Source: a virus. Taken from it: a DNA stretch of 34,488 nt. The notes beneath the pieces are model-generated. The model ran no database searches. It was not told the DNA's origin and was given only the letters and a program-made list of their open reading frames with translations. This document shows positions 7,685 to 14,526 of the stretch, in pieces. The DNA lies in the IMG/VR virus record IMGVR_UViG_3300023220_000091, positions 1 through 34,488 of that record, one strand, 5' to 3'. The translations under genes were made by a program, and so were the position numbers. Numbering within the stretch: position 1 is the first letter of the stretch; the number at the start of each line of letters is the position of its first letter.

Positions 7685-8416
7685 TTACCCCTGATTTCTG
7701 TGGCTAGGCCATTTAAATTGAACCCATTGCCCGCCGTCGTTTCTCATTCTGTCCATGATGCGGACGCCTAATTGAGCGTTAATTTCTTGCTCGCCGAGAT
7801 TGGTTAATATTCCGGTCGGCTTTAAATGACACAAACGCTTGTCGACAATTTGATTGATCGCTAGCTTCTCGTTGTTTGATGCGTTATTTGATGTTCTGCC
7901 CAAGCCAACTTCATCAATGACCAATAAGTCCAATCTAACCATTCCGTCGAAAAATTGTTCTTCGGTCATTTTGGCGTTGTCACCGTAGCAGCTGTTTAAT
8001 CGCATCATCAGCTCTGACACTGTAATGATTAAGCATCGCTTGCCTTGCTCCATTAGCGCGTTGCATATTGCCGCTGACAAATGATTTTTGCCCGTTCCGG
8101 TAGTGCCGCCAAAAATAAAGCTGCACCCGTTGTTTAAGTGAAAGTTGTTAATAAACCAACCAACGTAATTCAGAGCGTCCTGTTGGCCTTTGCAAGTAAC
8201 AACATAGTTTTCTAATGAGCAATTCTGATGCATTGGCAATATACCAGAACGCCCTGTAATCGATTTGCTGGCGTGTTCTTCGTGTTGATGTACGAATGCT
8301 TGCGTTGCGTCACTTTCGCCTTGCTGCCGTAGCGCTAGTAAATCCTGATAGCTATACTTAGGCTTTTCCTTGGTTGATTGTGCAAGTAGCCGTCTGTAAG
8401 TTGATTTATCACTCAT
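7685..8416 (-). CDS. dnaC: DnaC-type replicative helicase loader
   Basis: A 243-residue AAA+ ATPase, close to the length of E. coli DnaC. Walker A is GGTTGTGKNH (residues 103-112), with the DnaC-specific Asn-His after the lysine. Walker B is LLVIDE (164-169). INQIVDKR and MDRMRN later in the protein match the DnaC sensor and arginine-finger region. It should load the host DnaB helicase onto single-stranded DNA opened at the phage origin, working with the initiator encoded just upstream. A good AGGTGATT ribosome binding site precedes the ATG. The assignment is secure. Confidence 0.92.
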   Translation of the reverse strand: MSDKSTYRRLLAQSTKEKPKYSYQDLLALRQQGESDATQAFVHQHEEHASKSITGRSGILPMHQNCSLENYVVTCKGQQDALNYVGWFINNFHLNNGCSFIFGGTTGTGKNHLSAAICNALMEQGKRCLIITVSELMMRLNSCYGDNAKMTEEQFFDGMVRLDLLVIDEVGLGRTSNNASNNEKLAINQIVDKRLCHLKPTGILTNLGEQEINAQLGVRIMDRMRNDGGQWVQFKWPSHRNQG

Positions 8417-8423
8417 GAATCAC

Positions 8424-8732
8424 CTATTTATTTTTCAATCGGTTTACTTGGGATTTTAAGTTTGTGCGCTGGCGTTTTAATTCCGTTATTTCGCCTTGCA
8501 GCTGTGTTGCTTCGCTATTTAAATATTTAACATTGCTTCTGAGGCTAATTTCATTTTTAGCAATCTTCAAAATATAATCATAAGGACTAATAAACACGCC
8601 ACATTGATTGCATTCAATCATTTGAGTTTGCTCGTTAACCTCAACCTGGCTATGTCCGCATAGCTTTTGTGGCAAAGTTTTACCTAAAACCTTAAATGCC
8701 CTAGATTCAAACTTTGTTACGTTATCACTCAT
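8424..8732 (-). CDS. Zinc-motif plus coiled-coil protein between initiator and loader
   Basis: A 102-residue protein. Residues about 25-45 contain CGH and CNQCG, a Cys/His set that could hold one zinc ion. Residues about 65-102 are a basic coiled coil with leucines at heptad spacing (YLNSEATQLQGEI, LKRQRTNLK). It overlaps the initiator gene by eight bases and leads into dnaC. That position suggests a role in bridging initiator and loader, but this is inference. Confidence 0.6.
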   Translation of the reverse strand: MSDNVTKFESRAFKVLGKTLPQKLCGHSQVEVNEQTQMIECNQCGVFISPYDYILKIAKNEISLRSNVKYLNSEATQLQGEITELKRQRTNLKSQVNRLKNK

Positions 8733-9459
8733 ATCCGATCATCTCCCCTAGCTCATTAAATTTCATTTTCTTAAAACCTTCAGGCTGTGAAAAGTCAGTG
8801 CCGATTTCGTTGATGTCTCGGCCGGCTCCGGTTGATGATTGAATTTCATCATTCCAGCATTCACCGTTAAGCCAAGTAAACGGGTTTTTACGGTATTGCT
8901 TGTCAGGCTTTGATTTAATGTAAGCTGGTAAGTTTTTGAATATCAGATCAACTTCAGCCTTATTTAGCTTTTTGAACTTAGCTTCACATTTTTTAGAATC
9001 AACCTTCTTGGCATATAGATCCCAAAACTCACAAAAACGGGTGTTAGGTTCATTGATAGGATTAGTGACAGGATCAGTTGTTAAGATCGAGTGACTCTCT
9101 GTCACCCCCAGAGGTGACTCTGTGTCACCCTGCCCCGACAGTCTGTCGCCCTGCCCTGTCACAGTGTCACCCCGACATTCTGTCACCCCAGTTAATTTAA
9201 TGCACACTTCATCTTTTAAAACGTAAACCGAAGGGCGATTACTTCGACGATCAACAACTAGCAAACCATCGCTTTCTAATGCCTGTATTTGGCGCTGAAA
9301 AGTCCGATCTGACACGCCGCAAGCGATAGCCATCTTACCAATTGAGTACCAGCTCTTGCCGTCATCATCTGCGTTGTTGGCTAGTTGTAACAACGCCAGT
9401 TTTTTAGGAGCTGTTTTTATTGGTTGTTCCCAAGCCCAAAAAGTCCATTTAGCGCTCAT
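8725..9459 (-). CDS. Phage replication initiator (winged-HTH, O-like)
   Basis: A 244-residue protein. Residues about 15-80 form a winged helix (PKKLALLQLANNADDDG, SIGKMAIACGVSDRTFQRQI), as in phage HTH_36/O-type initiators. Residues about 95-125 are a low-complexity GDTVTGQGDRLSGQGDT-like stretch encoded by the DNA iterons. The C-terminal FWDLYAKKVDSKK and NPFTWLNGECWND segments are common in phage initiators that recruit a helicase loader. The protein should bind the iterons within its own gene and pass DNA to DnaC, as lambda O does. The start makes an ATGA overlap with the preceding gene. Confidence 0.78.
   Translation of the reverse strand: MSAKWTFWAWEQPIKTAPKKLALLQLANNADDDGKSWYSIGKMAIACGVSDRTFQRQIQALESDGLLVVDRRSNRPSVYVLKDEVCIKLTGVTECRGDTVTGQGDRLSGQGDTESPLGVTESHSILTTDPVTNPINEPNTRFCEFWDLYAKKVDSKKCEAKFKKLNKAEVDLIFKNLPAYIKSKPDKQYRKNPFTWLNGECWNDEIQSSTGAGRDINEIGTDFSQPEGFKKMKFNELGEMIGYE
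9091..9190. repeat. Five iterons within the initiator gene: candidate origin
   Basis: Copies of a GTCACCCC-type unit recur at 9101, 9124, 9145 (GTCGCCC), 9166 and 9182, at steps of 23, 21, 21 and 16 bases. Most are preceded by the inverted half-site: GTGAC-tctct-GTCAC, GTGAC-tctgt-GTCAC, CGACA-gtc-TGTCG. Repeats of about two helical turns inside a replication-initiator gene are the lambda ori layout. AT-rich DNA lies immediately beyond (9191-9210). Confidence 0.72.
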
Positions 9460-9815
9460 AAAGACTTGCCTATTCTTGATATATTCCCAACTAAACGACC
9501 ACGCTCTTGCTTTAGTAATCCGATTTTTTCTTTCGCTCTATACGCCCCCTTGCAGTTTTCGCAACCATAATCAATAATCACGTCATGGAATCTGCTATCG
9601 AGCCCGTCTTCTCTATCTGTTTTTACCCATTCGTAGGCGTTGATTAGGCAATTTTCAAACGGTTCAAATTTGGATTCGGTGCATAAGCTACGCTCAAAAT
9701 CTTCATCCTCTGACCCGTGGCACTTTTCTAGGTTTATTTCTCGCTGACCTTTTAAATCTTTTATTTCATCGGATATTTCACCAATTCTAATCGCTAACTT
9801 TTCAAGTTTTGTCAT
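9456..9815 (-). CDS. Hypothetical coiled-coil/CxxC protein
   Basis: A 119-residue protein with N-terminal and C-terminal coiled-coil helices (IRIGEISDEIKDLKGQ and KEKIGLLKQERGRL) flanking a centre with Cys residues, including a YGCENCKG pair near residue 86. The helices could pair as a hairpin with a metal knuckle at the tip. It overlaps the initiator by ATGA, suggesting linked expression. The function is unknown. Confidence 0.6.
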   Translation of the reverse strand: MTKLEKLAIRIGEISDEIKDLKGQREINLEKCHGSEDEDFERSLCTESKFEPFENCLINAYEWVKTDREDGLDSRFHDVIIDYGCENCKGAYRAKEKIGLLKQERGRLVGNISRIGKSL

Positions 9816-9848
9816 GTTGTGATTACCCCTTACCTTGTTAGTTAATTG

Positions 9849-9870
9849 TCCCGTTGCTGCGGGATTTTTT
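9849..9870 (+). terminator. Second rightward terminator inside the leftward operon
   Basis: The stem TCCCG (9849-9853) pairs with CGGGA (9860-9864) around a 6-base loop and is followed by six T on the plus strand. The genes on both sides are on the minus strand, so this points the wrong way for them and would stop antisense transcripts. Confidence 0.6.
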
Positions 9871-10072
9871 ATGCGTTGTAAAATGGTTCGTAAGTCAAAA
9901 TTACATCAAGACATCCAGCTACGCCTTCCGCCTCAATGATGCCGCCCAGTCTATCAAGCCCTCTGTTTAGTGCCGCTCTTGCGATAACTGATTCACTTAG
10001 TCCTGTCTTTTTTGAGAGGGACTTTAGCTCTGACTTTGTGCCATCGTTAAATCTTACATTCAACTTTTCCAT
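9869..10072 (-). CDS. Ribbon-helix-helix DNA-binding regulator
   Basis: A 67-residue protein of Arc/CopG size. The N-terminal strand KLNVRFNDG is followed by helix A (SELKSLSKKTG) and helix B (SESVIARAALNRGLDRLG), the ribbon-helix-helix order. It probably acts as a dimer on paired operators, and two GTGTnCAC sites flank its own promoter, which suggests autoregulation. A GGAAT-type ribosome binding site precedes the ATG. It heads the replication segment, so it may set the level of replication gene expression. Confidence 0.7.
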   Translation of the reverse strand: MEKLNVRFNDGTKSELKSLSKKTGLSESVIARAALNRGLDRLGGIIEAEGVAGCLDVILTYEPFYNA

Positions 10073-10093
10073 ACCGATTCCTTTATTTAAACT

Positions 10094-10130
10094 GTGTACA
10101 CATTATTAATTATATTCGTGTCCACGTCAA
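10094..10130 (-). promoter_or_regulatory. Promoter with paired GTGTnCAC operators
   Basis: Leftward -35 TTGACG (10125-10130), 17-base spacer, -10 AATAAT (10102-10107). GTGTACAC (10094-10101, within the palindrome TGTGTACACA) adjoins the -10. GTGTCCAC (10118-10125, within CGTGTCCACG) adjoins the -35. The two sites are 24 bases apart, about two helical turns. They fit a ribbon-helix-helix repressor, most likely the adjacent gene product. Confidence 0.55.
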
Positions 10131-10156
10131 CACTTTGATTGATTTATTTTGGTCGT

Positions 10157-10177
10157 AAAAAAGCCCGCAGTGCGGGC
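10157..10177 (-). terminator. Leftward intrinsic terminator
   Basis: GCCCGC (10163-10168) pairs with GCGGGC (10172-10177) over a very short loop; read leftward it is followed by six U. It ends the repressor-proximal cassette (10217-10725). The replication genes beyond it would depend on readthrough, antitermination or their own promoter at 10102-10130. Confidence 0.75.
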
Positions 10178-10216
10178 AATTGGTTGGGTGGTTAATCAGT
10201 TAAGCGATGTAAGTTA

Positions 10217-10366
10217 TTAATGCTCAGTTGACCAAGCGAATGTCTCTCCGCAGCATTCGCACTTAATCTCGCCCGTTTCACCATCGTCCACATCATACCA
10301 ATCTTGCTCACAGTGCGGGCAGTGAGCCACCGCCTGTGATGTGTATTCAATTTCTGCTGTCTTCAT
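10217..10366 (-). CDS. Small zinc-ribbon protein
   Basis: A 49-residue protein with two Cys knuckles, CPHC (residues 16-19) and CECC (36-39), about 17 residues apart: a compact zinc ribbon. The ATG at 10366 has GAGG five bases upstream. An in-frame ATG at 10387 has no such site and is rejected. The ribbon suggests binding to nucleic acid or to a host protein such as RNA polymerase; no specific family is recognised. Confidence 0.65.
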   Translation of the reverse strand: MKTAEIEYTSQAVAHCPHCEQDWYDVDDGETGEIKCECCGETFAWSTEH

Positions 10367-10399
10367 GTCATCCTCTTTATCGGTCATAGTTTAGTGGTG

Positions 10400-10525
10400 T
10401 TAGCATCCTATACAGATACCGCCAAATAATGATAAGAGCCATGATATAAAGTTAATGGCCGCATATCCCACGCAGCCAACAACCACAACTCCCACTAAAA
10501 AATTTAACATCGCTAATTGTTCCAT
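10400..10525 (-). CDS. Small single-pass membrane protein
   Basis: A 41-residue protein starting on the last base of the repressor stop (TAATG). Residues about 8-35 (LNFLVGVVVVGCVGYAAIN onwards) are continuous hydrophobic sequence, enough for one or two membrane passes. It ends in two cysteines. Coupled to the repressor gene, it could be an early superinfection or membrane-acting factor, but no function is known. Confidence 0.55.
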   Translation of the reverse strand: MEQLAMLNFLVGVVVVGCVGYAAINFISWLLSLFGGICIGC

Positions 10526-10725
10526 TATTCTTCGCCTAACTTAATGAATTCCCAAAGCTTAAACTCTAAGCGCTCTGAAATCTCAGCAAGTTTTCTGATA
10601 GACAGGGAGCCATTATTGCAAATTTGACTGATGTAAGAGTTCGTTACCTTCATTTCTTTAGCTAAATCACTTTGCTTTTTACCGCGCATTGCTAAAGCAA
10701 CATCGAAAGATTTTTGTAAGTTCAT
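10525..10725 (-). CDS. Cro/XRE-family repressor
   Basis: A 66-residue helix-turn-helix protein. KKQSDLAKEMKVTNSYISQI (residues 16-35) is a textbook XRE motif, followed by SIRKLAEISERLEF, the typical fifth helix. The length fits Cro-type single-domain repressors with no C-terminal cleavage domain. It is the first gene of the leftward transcript and lies at a divergent promoter pair, so it should bind operators there and set the early left/right balance. No larger CI partner lies next to it. Confidence 0.82.
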   Translation of the reverse strand: MNLQKSFDVALAMRGKKQSDLAKEMKVTNSYISQICNNGSLSIRKLAEISERLEFKLWEFIKLGEE

Positions 10726-10755
10726 TTTTGTGCCTCATTGGTTAGTTATGCATTA

Positions 10756-10784
10756 AATATAAATTAAGATAATAAACATGTCAA
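10756..10784 (-). promoter_or_regulatory. Leftward early promoter
   Basis: Consensus -35 TTGACA (10779-10784), 17-base spacer, -10 TATATT (10756-10761), reading into the Cro-like gene. It is the best sigma70 match in the window. Confidence 0.75.
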
Positions 10785-10807
10785 CTTAATTTAGTTAATG
10801 AAATGTG

Positions 10808-10836
10808 TTGACGATAATATTTTATGTTGCTAAGCT
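10808..10836 (+). promoter_or_regulatory. Rightward early promoter
   Basis: -35 TTGACG (10808-10813), 17-base spacer, -10 TAAGCT (10831-10836), reading into the recombination operon. Its -35 faces the leftward -35 with 23 bases between. GTCAAC (10780-10785) and GTTGAC (10807-10812) form an inverted pair, so a repressor bound between them could act on both promoters. The -10 is weak. Confidence 0.5.
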
Positions 10837-10883
10837 TTAAAACGTCAAAAACAGTTAATCGAAAAATAATTAAGGTGACTAAC

Positions 10884-11189
10884 ATGCAAGTAGAAATCAA
10901 AAAAGCAATATCAAAGGCAATGGCTAAATTGGTTGGGTTTTCTTTAAATGAAAAGGCCACTAAGGCTGGTTTTGTTCAAGTAAATCTAATGCCTCAATGC
11001 GGTCATTCAATTTGGATTTGGCATATATGCGATGAAGTAATGCCAATACGGATTATTAATGCTCCTGGCGAAGTTAAAGATATTCCAGCATATAAAGCTA
11101 AAATCGAAAAGGCGATCGCTGAATTAACGGTTAAGTTTCACACTGTCGCCGAAGTTATGGCAAATCTTGAAAGCGAGGTTAATGAATAA
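10884..11189 (+). CDS. First gene of rightward early operon, hypothetical
   Basis: The ATG at 10884 follows an AAGGTGA ribosome binding site; earlier in-frame codons from 10824 overlap the promoter. The product is 101 residues: an N-terminal helix (EIKKAISKAMAKL), a beta-rich centre with CGHSIWIWHIC, and a C-terminal helix. Immediate-early position just after the operator region is typical of small host-modifying or anti-repressor proteins; this is inference only. No family is recognised. Confidence 0.55.
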   Translation: MQVEIKKAISKAMAKLVGFSLNEKATKAGFVQVNLMPQCGHSIWIWHICDEVMPIRIINAPGEVKDIPAYKAKIEKAIAELTVKFHTVAEVMANLESEVNE

Positions 11190-11371
11190 TGAAAGACTTA
11201 AATTTGCCTGATAATTGCCAGGGGAATAATCCAGATTTCCCCTGGAATCAAGAAGACTTAACCTGTAATGGATGCGGTAACGGTAATGTATATATTGAGG
11301 ATTCTACTTTGTATTGCGAGGACTGCGAATACGTAGAATATCCCCCTGAAGAATACGATGGAGATTATTAA
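11189..11371 (+). CDS. Small acidic zinc-ribbon protein
   Basis: A 60-residue, very acidic protein with CNGC (residues 26-29) and CEDC (43-46), a two-knuckle zinc ribbon, and an acidic tail (YPPEEYDGDY). It overlaps the gene before it by TAATG and ends directly before recT. The acidic tail may mimic DNA or single-strand-binding protein tails, but that is speculative. Confidence 0.6.
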   Translation: MKDLNLPDNCQGNNPDFPWNQEDLTCNGCGNGNVYIEDSTLYCEDCEYVEYPPEEYDGDY

Positions 11372-12265
11372 ATGAGCATGGACTTAGCAACAATTCAAAA
11401 TCAGTTAAATAACTCTCTGGTTGCCGCTGGCATTCAGTCAATGTTGCCAACGGGTACAACAATGGATCAATTCGTTCGTTGCGCCTCAATCGCCATGGTC
11501 CAAAGCAAGGACTTAGGTGAGGCAAATCAAGATTCAGTAATCATGGCGTTAACGATGTGCGCTAAAGATGGGCTGGTGCCTGATAACAAAGAGGCTGCGC
11601 TTGTAACTTTTAGTGTCAACGTGGCGCCAAAGGGTCAACCTAAAAAGTGGATTAAAAAAGCTCAATATCTGCCAATGATAGACGGCGTTATTAAACGCGC
11701 GAGAATGTCCGGGCAAATAGCGGCAATGGCATCAAAGGCCGTTTATAAAAATGACGTATTTGAATACTGGATGGACGAAAACGGTGAGCACTATAATTAC
11801 CGTCCAACATTCTCTAATCGTGGCGATATGATTTTATGCTTTGCCTATGCAAAACTAAATAACGGCGAATTGCTTATCGAAGTAATGAACATGGATGATA
11901 TTAACAAGGTTAAATCAGCTAGCAAAACCAGCTCATACGGGCCTTGGGTTGAATGGCTGGACCGTATGGGGTGCAAAGCAGTAACACACAGATTGTGCCG
12001 CCGCCTTCCTAATGCCTCTGAAATTGTCCAGATGTGCGAACAGGGAATGAATATGGTATTTGATCCGAAAACTGAAAAGGATATTACCCCGGCACCGGCC
12101 GAAAACTACGGCGATAAATTAATTAGTTTATTTGCAGATAAGCCAAAAGATAAATATTTACCATGGTTAAGCAATGGTCTTGGCCGAGAAATAAAATCTC
12201 TTGACGATGTTACCGCTGACGAGTCAACCGAAATAATTAAAAAAATGGAGAATGCTAAATCATGA
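11372..12265 (+). CDS. recT: RecT single-strand annealing protein
   Basis: A 297-residue RecT-family protein. Characteristic stretches are DSVIMALTMCAKDGLVPDN (residues about 50-69), YLPMIDGVIKRAR (about 92-105), the beta-rich core with ASKAVYKNDVFEY, and GPWVEWLDRMGCKAVTHRL (about 190-208). It should form filaments on resected ends and anneal complementary strands. It overlaps by four bases (ATGA) with the exonuclease gene, its expected partner. A GGAG site precedes the ATG. Confidence 0.92.
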   Translation: MSMDLATIQNQLNNSLVAAGIQSMLPTGTTMDQFVRCASIAMVQSKDLGEANQDSVIMALTMCAKDGLVPDNKEAALVTFSVNVAPKGQPKKWIKKAQYLPMIDGVIKRARMSGQIAAMASKAVYKNDVFEYWMDENGEHYNYRPTFSNRGDMILCFAYAKLNNGELLIEVMNMDDINKVKSASKTSSYGPWVEWLDRMGCKAVTHRLCRRLPNASEIVQMCEQGMNMVFDPKTEKDITPAPAENYGDKLISLFADKPKDKYLPWLSNGLGREIKSLDDVTADESTEIIKKMENAKS

Positions 12266-13083
12266 GAAATTTTAAAAAAGAAATGGAACTACACAGCGAA
12301 ACATTGGGCTTTGATTTGTCGAAAGTTGAGCAGGGAGGGGAGCAGTGGCACCGATCAAAAGCTGGCGTAGTCAGTGCGTCCAAAGCGTCTATCTTGCTAA
12401 TGAAAGGCGCGGTCGCGCCATTCCCTAAAGACGTTGTAATTAACACGGTAACTCGCGGCGTGAACGAAGTTGAATTTATGGGCGAGTATTTCAGTGGAAC
12501 CAAGGCGGCTTGCACTGAGTTTGTTCGCAAAAAATTACCGATGATTCCGTCTGCCACTCGTCAAACTTACATGAATGAATTGATCGCCTCAGTTGCTACT
12601 GGATTATTGCCAGAAGAAATCAAGGCGAAGCCGCTTGCCTGGGGCAAGGAGTATGAGAGCGACGCCAACGACGCATACAGCGCGGCAACATTCGAAAGCG
12701 TTGAAAGTATCGCTTTTATCTATCAAGACGAAAATATGCGCGCTGGTTGCTCCCCTGATGGGTTGATTATTGGTGAAGAAAAAGGGCTTGAATTAAAATG
12801 TCCATGGTCATCATCGGTCTGGATTGATTTCGCGAAAGATGGGTATATCAAACCAGAGGAAATTATTCAATGCCAATTTTCAATGATGATCACCGGTTAT
12901 AAATCATGGGGCTTTGCCAAGTTCGACCCCCGAAATATCAACTGTAAAAAATTGCACCATATAGTTATTGAGCGCGATGAAAAAGTTATTGAAGAATTAC
13001 GCGAAGGGCTAGCGAGCTTTATCAAGGACATGGATATTGCGCTGGAAGGCCTTGGTATGTCGTTTGGTATGCAGTGGTCTTAG
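12262..13083 (+). CDS. YqaJ/lambda-type 5'-3' exonuclease
   Basis: A 273-residue nuclease. GEQWHRSKAG and VSASK (residues about 26-41) are the family's N-terminal motif. E130 lies in AWGKEYE. The catalytic D166 in AGCSPDG and E177/K179 in GLELKCP form the D...ExK core of the lambda exonuclease/YqaJ fold. It would resect double-stranded ends and feed single strands to RecT. Overlap with recT by ATGA ensures paired production. This is the standard phage recombination pair. Confidence 0.9.
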   Translation: MRNFKKEMELHSETLGFDLSKVEQGGEQWHRSKAGVVSASKASILLMKGAVAPFPKDVVINTVTRGVNEVEFMGEYFSGTKAACTEFVRKKLPMIPSATRQTYMNELIASVATGLLPEEIKAKPLAWGKEYESDANDAYSAATFESVESIAFIYQDENMRAGCSPDGLIIGEEKGLELKCPWSSSVWIDFAKDGYIKPEEIIQCQFSMMITGYKSWGFAKFDPRNINCKKLHHIVIERDEKVIEELREGLASFIKDMDIALEGLGMSFGMQWS

Positions 13084-13112
13084 ACTAAGGTCGAATATAT
13101 AAAACAATAACA

Positions 13113-13136
13113 AGCCTTTAAAATAAATTAAAGGCT
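13113..13136 (+). other. Intercistronic hairpin
   Basis: AGCCTTTAA (13113-13121) pairs perfectly with TTAAAGGCT (13128-13136) over a 6-base loop. No U-tract follows, so it is more likely an RNA stability or processing element than a terminator. It sits just upstream of the next gene's ribosome binding site. Confidence 0.5.
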
Positions 13137-13158
13137 AACAAACTAACAGGTGGATGAA

Positions 13159-14103
13159 ATGAAAACTGAACTAGTGGCACTGGAAGTATCGGAAAAAAAT
13201 TACCCAAAAATTTACTGCGCAGGTGGCTTGGACGCATTCTATGAAAAAGCAAAAGCCGAAGTTGATGGCGAGGTTCCTGACCTATCAACAGGAAAAGGCC
13301 GAGATAGAATAGCAACCTTGGCCGCTGATGTTTCAAGATCCAAGGTTGCGGTAGAAAAGCCAGGGCGAGCATATAATAAGTTCCTAAAGGCTCAACCGAA
13401 ATTAATCGATAAGGAATTGCGTGAATTCTGCGACAAAATGGATAAGCTCCGTGATGATACCCGTGCACCATTGACAGCTTGGGAAATTATCGACAACGCA
13501 GGTAAACAGCAAGTTATCGACGTTGCCGCGTACTTGATTAAATTCGATGCCGATGTCGAAGAAGGCTATCGAGATAACGAGCTAATCGATTTACGAGCAG
13601 CTCAAGCAGAGGCAGATCGCCAAGCTGAAATTAAGGCAGCAGCAGACAAAGCCGCCGCCGACGCCAAGTCGAAGGCGGAAGCCGAAGCCGCTGAACGAAT
13701 AGCACAGGCTGAACGTGAAAAAATTGCAGCCAAACAAGCCGTTATTGATGCGGAAAATAAAGCGGCTCAAGATGCGATTAATGCCGCCGCCCGTGAAGCC
13801 GCAGCAAAGCAAGCCACCAAGGATGCCAAATGGCTAACCTATATCACTGAGGCTTACGCTCACAACGATAAATTAATTGCCACTAAAAACGCCCAGATAG
13901 CCGAATCTCAACGCCAGCAAGATGAAGCCAAAGAGATGAAGCTAGCAATCGAAGCGAGAGCGGCGAATAAAAGCCATTGTGGCAACGTTAACCGCACAGC
14001 TATGGAAGCGTTTATTCATGCAGGACTAAGCCAGGAACAAGCAAAACTGGCCGTTAAAGCAATTGCCAAGCTATTAATTCCAGCCGTAACGATTAGGTAT
14101 TAG
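13159..14103 (+). CDS. Alanine-rich coiled-coil protein of the recombination module
   Basis: The ATG at 13159 has AGGTGG five bases upstream; a GTG nine bases earlier is too close to that site. The product has 314 residues. The N-terminal 130 residues are globular (YCAGGLDAFYEKAKAEV, STGKGRDRIATLA), then about residues 145-265 form a long Ala/Glu/Lys-rich coiled coil. The C-terminus, SHCGNVNRTAMEAFIHAGL, recurs in phage accessory proteins next to RecT. It may scaffold recombination proteins; the mechanism is not known. Confidence 0.65.
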   Translation: MKTELVALEVSEKNYPKIYCAGGLDAFYEKAKAEVDGEVPDLSTGKGRDRIATLAADVSRSKVAVEKPGRAYNKFLKAQPKLIDKELREFCDKMDKLRDDTRAPLTAWEIIDNAGKQQVIDVAAYLIKFDADVEEGYRDNELIDLRAAQAEADRQAEIKAAADKAAADAKSKAEAEAAERIAQAEREKIAAKQAVIDAENKAAQDAINAAAREAAAKQATKDAKWLTYITEAYAHNDKLIATKNAQIAESQRQQDEAKEMKLAIEARAANKSHCGNVNRTAMEAFIHAGLSQEQAKLAVKAIAKLLIPAVTIRY

Positions 14104-14134
14104 ACTAAAGCCCAATGGCCCAATTAAATAATTA

Positions 14135-14156
14135 GGCTTACTCTTATAGGTAAGCC
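14135..14156 (+). other. Intercistronic hairpin
   Basis: GGCTTAC (14135-14141) pairs with GTAAGCC (14150-14156), 8-base loop, without a U-tract. Like 13113-13136 it follows a gene that ends TAGACTAA, so the two intergenic regions look related in design. Confidence 0.45.
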
Positions 14157-14181
14157 ATCAACAAGTAGAAGCGAGAACGAT

Positions 14182-14451
14182 ATGAATTTATCAAAAGCAA
14201 AAGAAATGGCTTATGCCGGTAGTGTTACCTTTGGCCAGCTTCAAGAATTAATTAATAATTGCGATAGAAGCAAGCCTTGCAAATTAAATAAAAACATAAC
14301 CAGAGATCAAGCTTTGTCGATTATGGAAAGTGCCGTAAAAGACAGGGATCCAGAGCAGCGACCAATAACAACAATGCTTAATCGCCGGGATAAATTAACG
14401 CTAACGGGTGGCGGCATTAATGTTATGAATATCCTATTTGAGTGCGGTTAA
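14182..14451 (+). CDS. Hypothetical protein
   Basis: An 89-residue protein, basic and helical. Segments include SKAKEMAYAGSVTFGQLQEL and NKNITRDQALSIMES (about 43-57), the latter helix-turn-helix-like. No family is recognised. Its stop overlaps a short 18-codon reading frame that precedes the homing endonuclease. Confidence 0.55.
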   Translation: MNLSKAKEMAYAGSVTFGQLQELINNCDRSKPCKLNKNITRDQALSIMESAVKDRDPEQRPITTMLNRRDKLTLTGGGINVMNILFECG

Positions 14452-14507
14452 TGAAATACTTACTCCCAGGCAACGAAAGCACTAAACGGGTTGAGCTATT
14501 GAATTAA
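14451..14507 (+). pseudogene. Orphan 5' end of the PapB-like regulator gene
   Basis: An 18-codon frame that starts on the stop of the previous gene (TTAATG). Its product, MKYLLPGNESTKRVELLN, matches the start of the regulator at 15138 (MKYLVCGFEPKDRVDLII) at 9 of 18 positions, in the same order: MKYL, G, E, RV, L. The endonuclease gene lies between the two. The simplest reading is that it is the original 5' end, cut off when the endonuclease inserted. Confidence 0.5.
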
Positions 14508-14526
14508 ACCATAAAAGGATGGGAAA

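Noticed and set aside
9091-9190. CRISPR array
   Set aside because: Repeats are about 16-23 bases with almost no spacer and lie inside a coding gene; they are iterons.
10366-10387. Upstream start for the zinc-ribbon gene
   Set aside because: The in-frame ATG at 10387 has no ribosome binding site, while the ATG at 10366 has GAGG at proper spacing.
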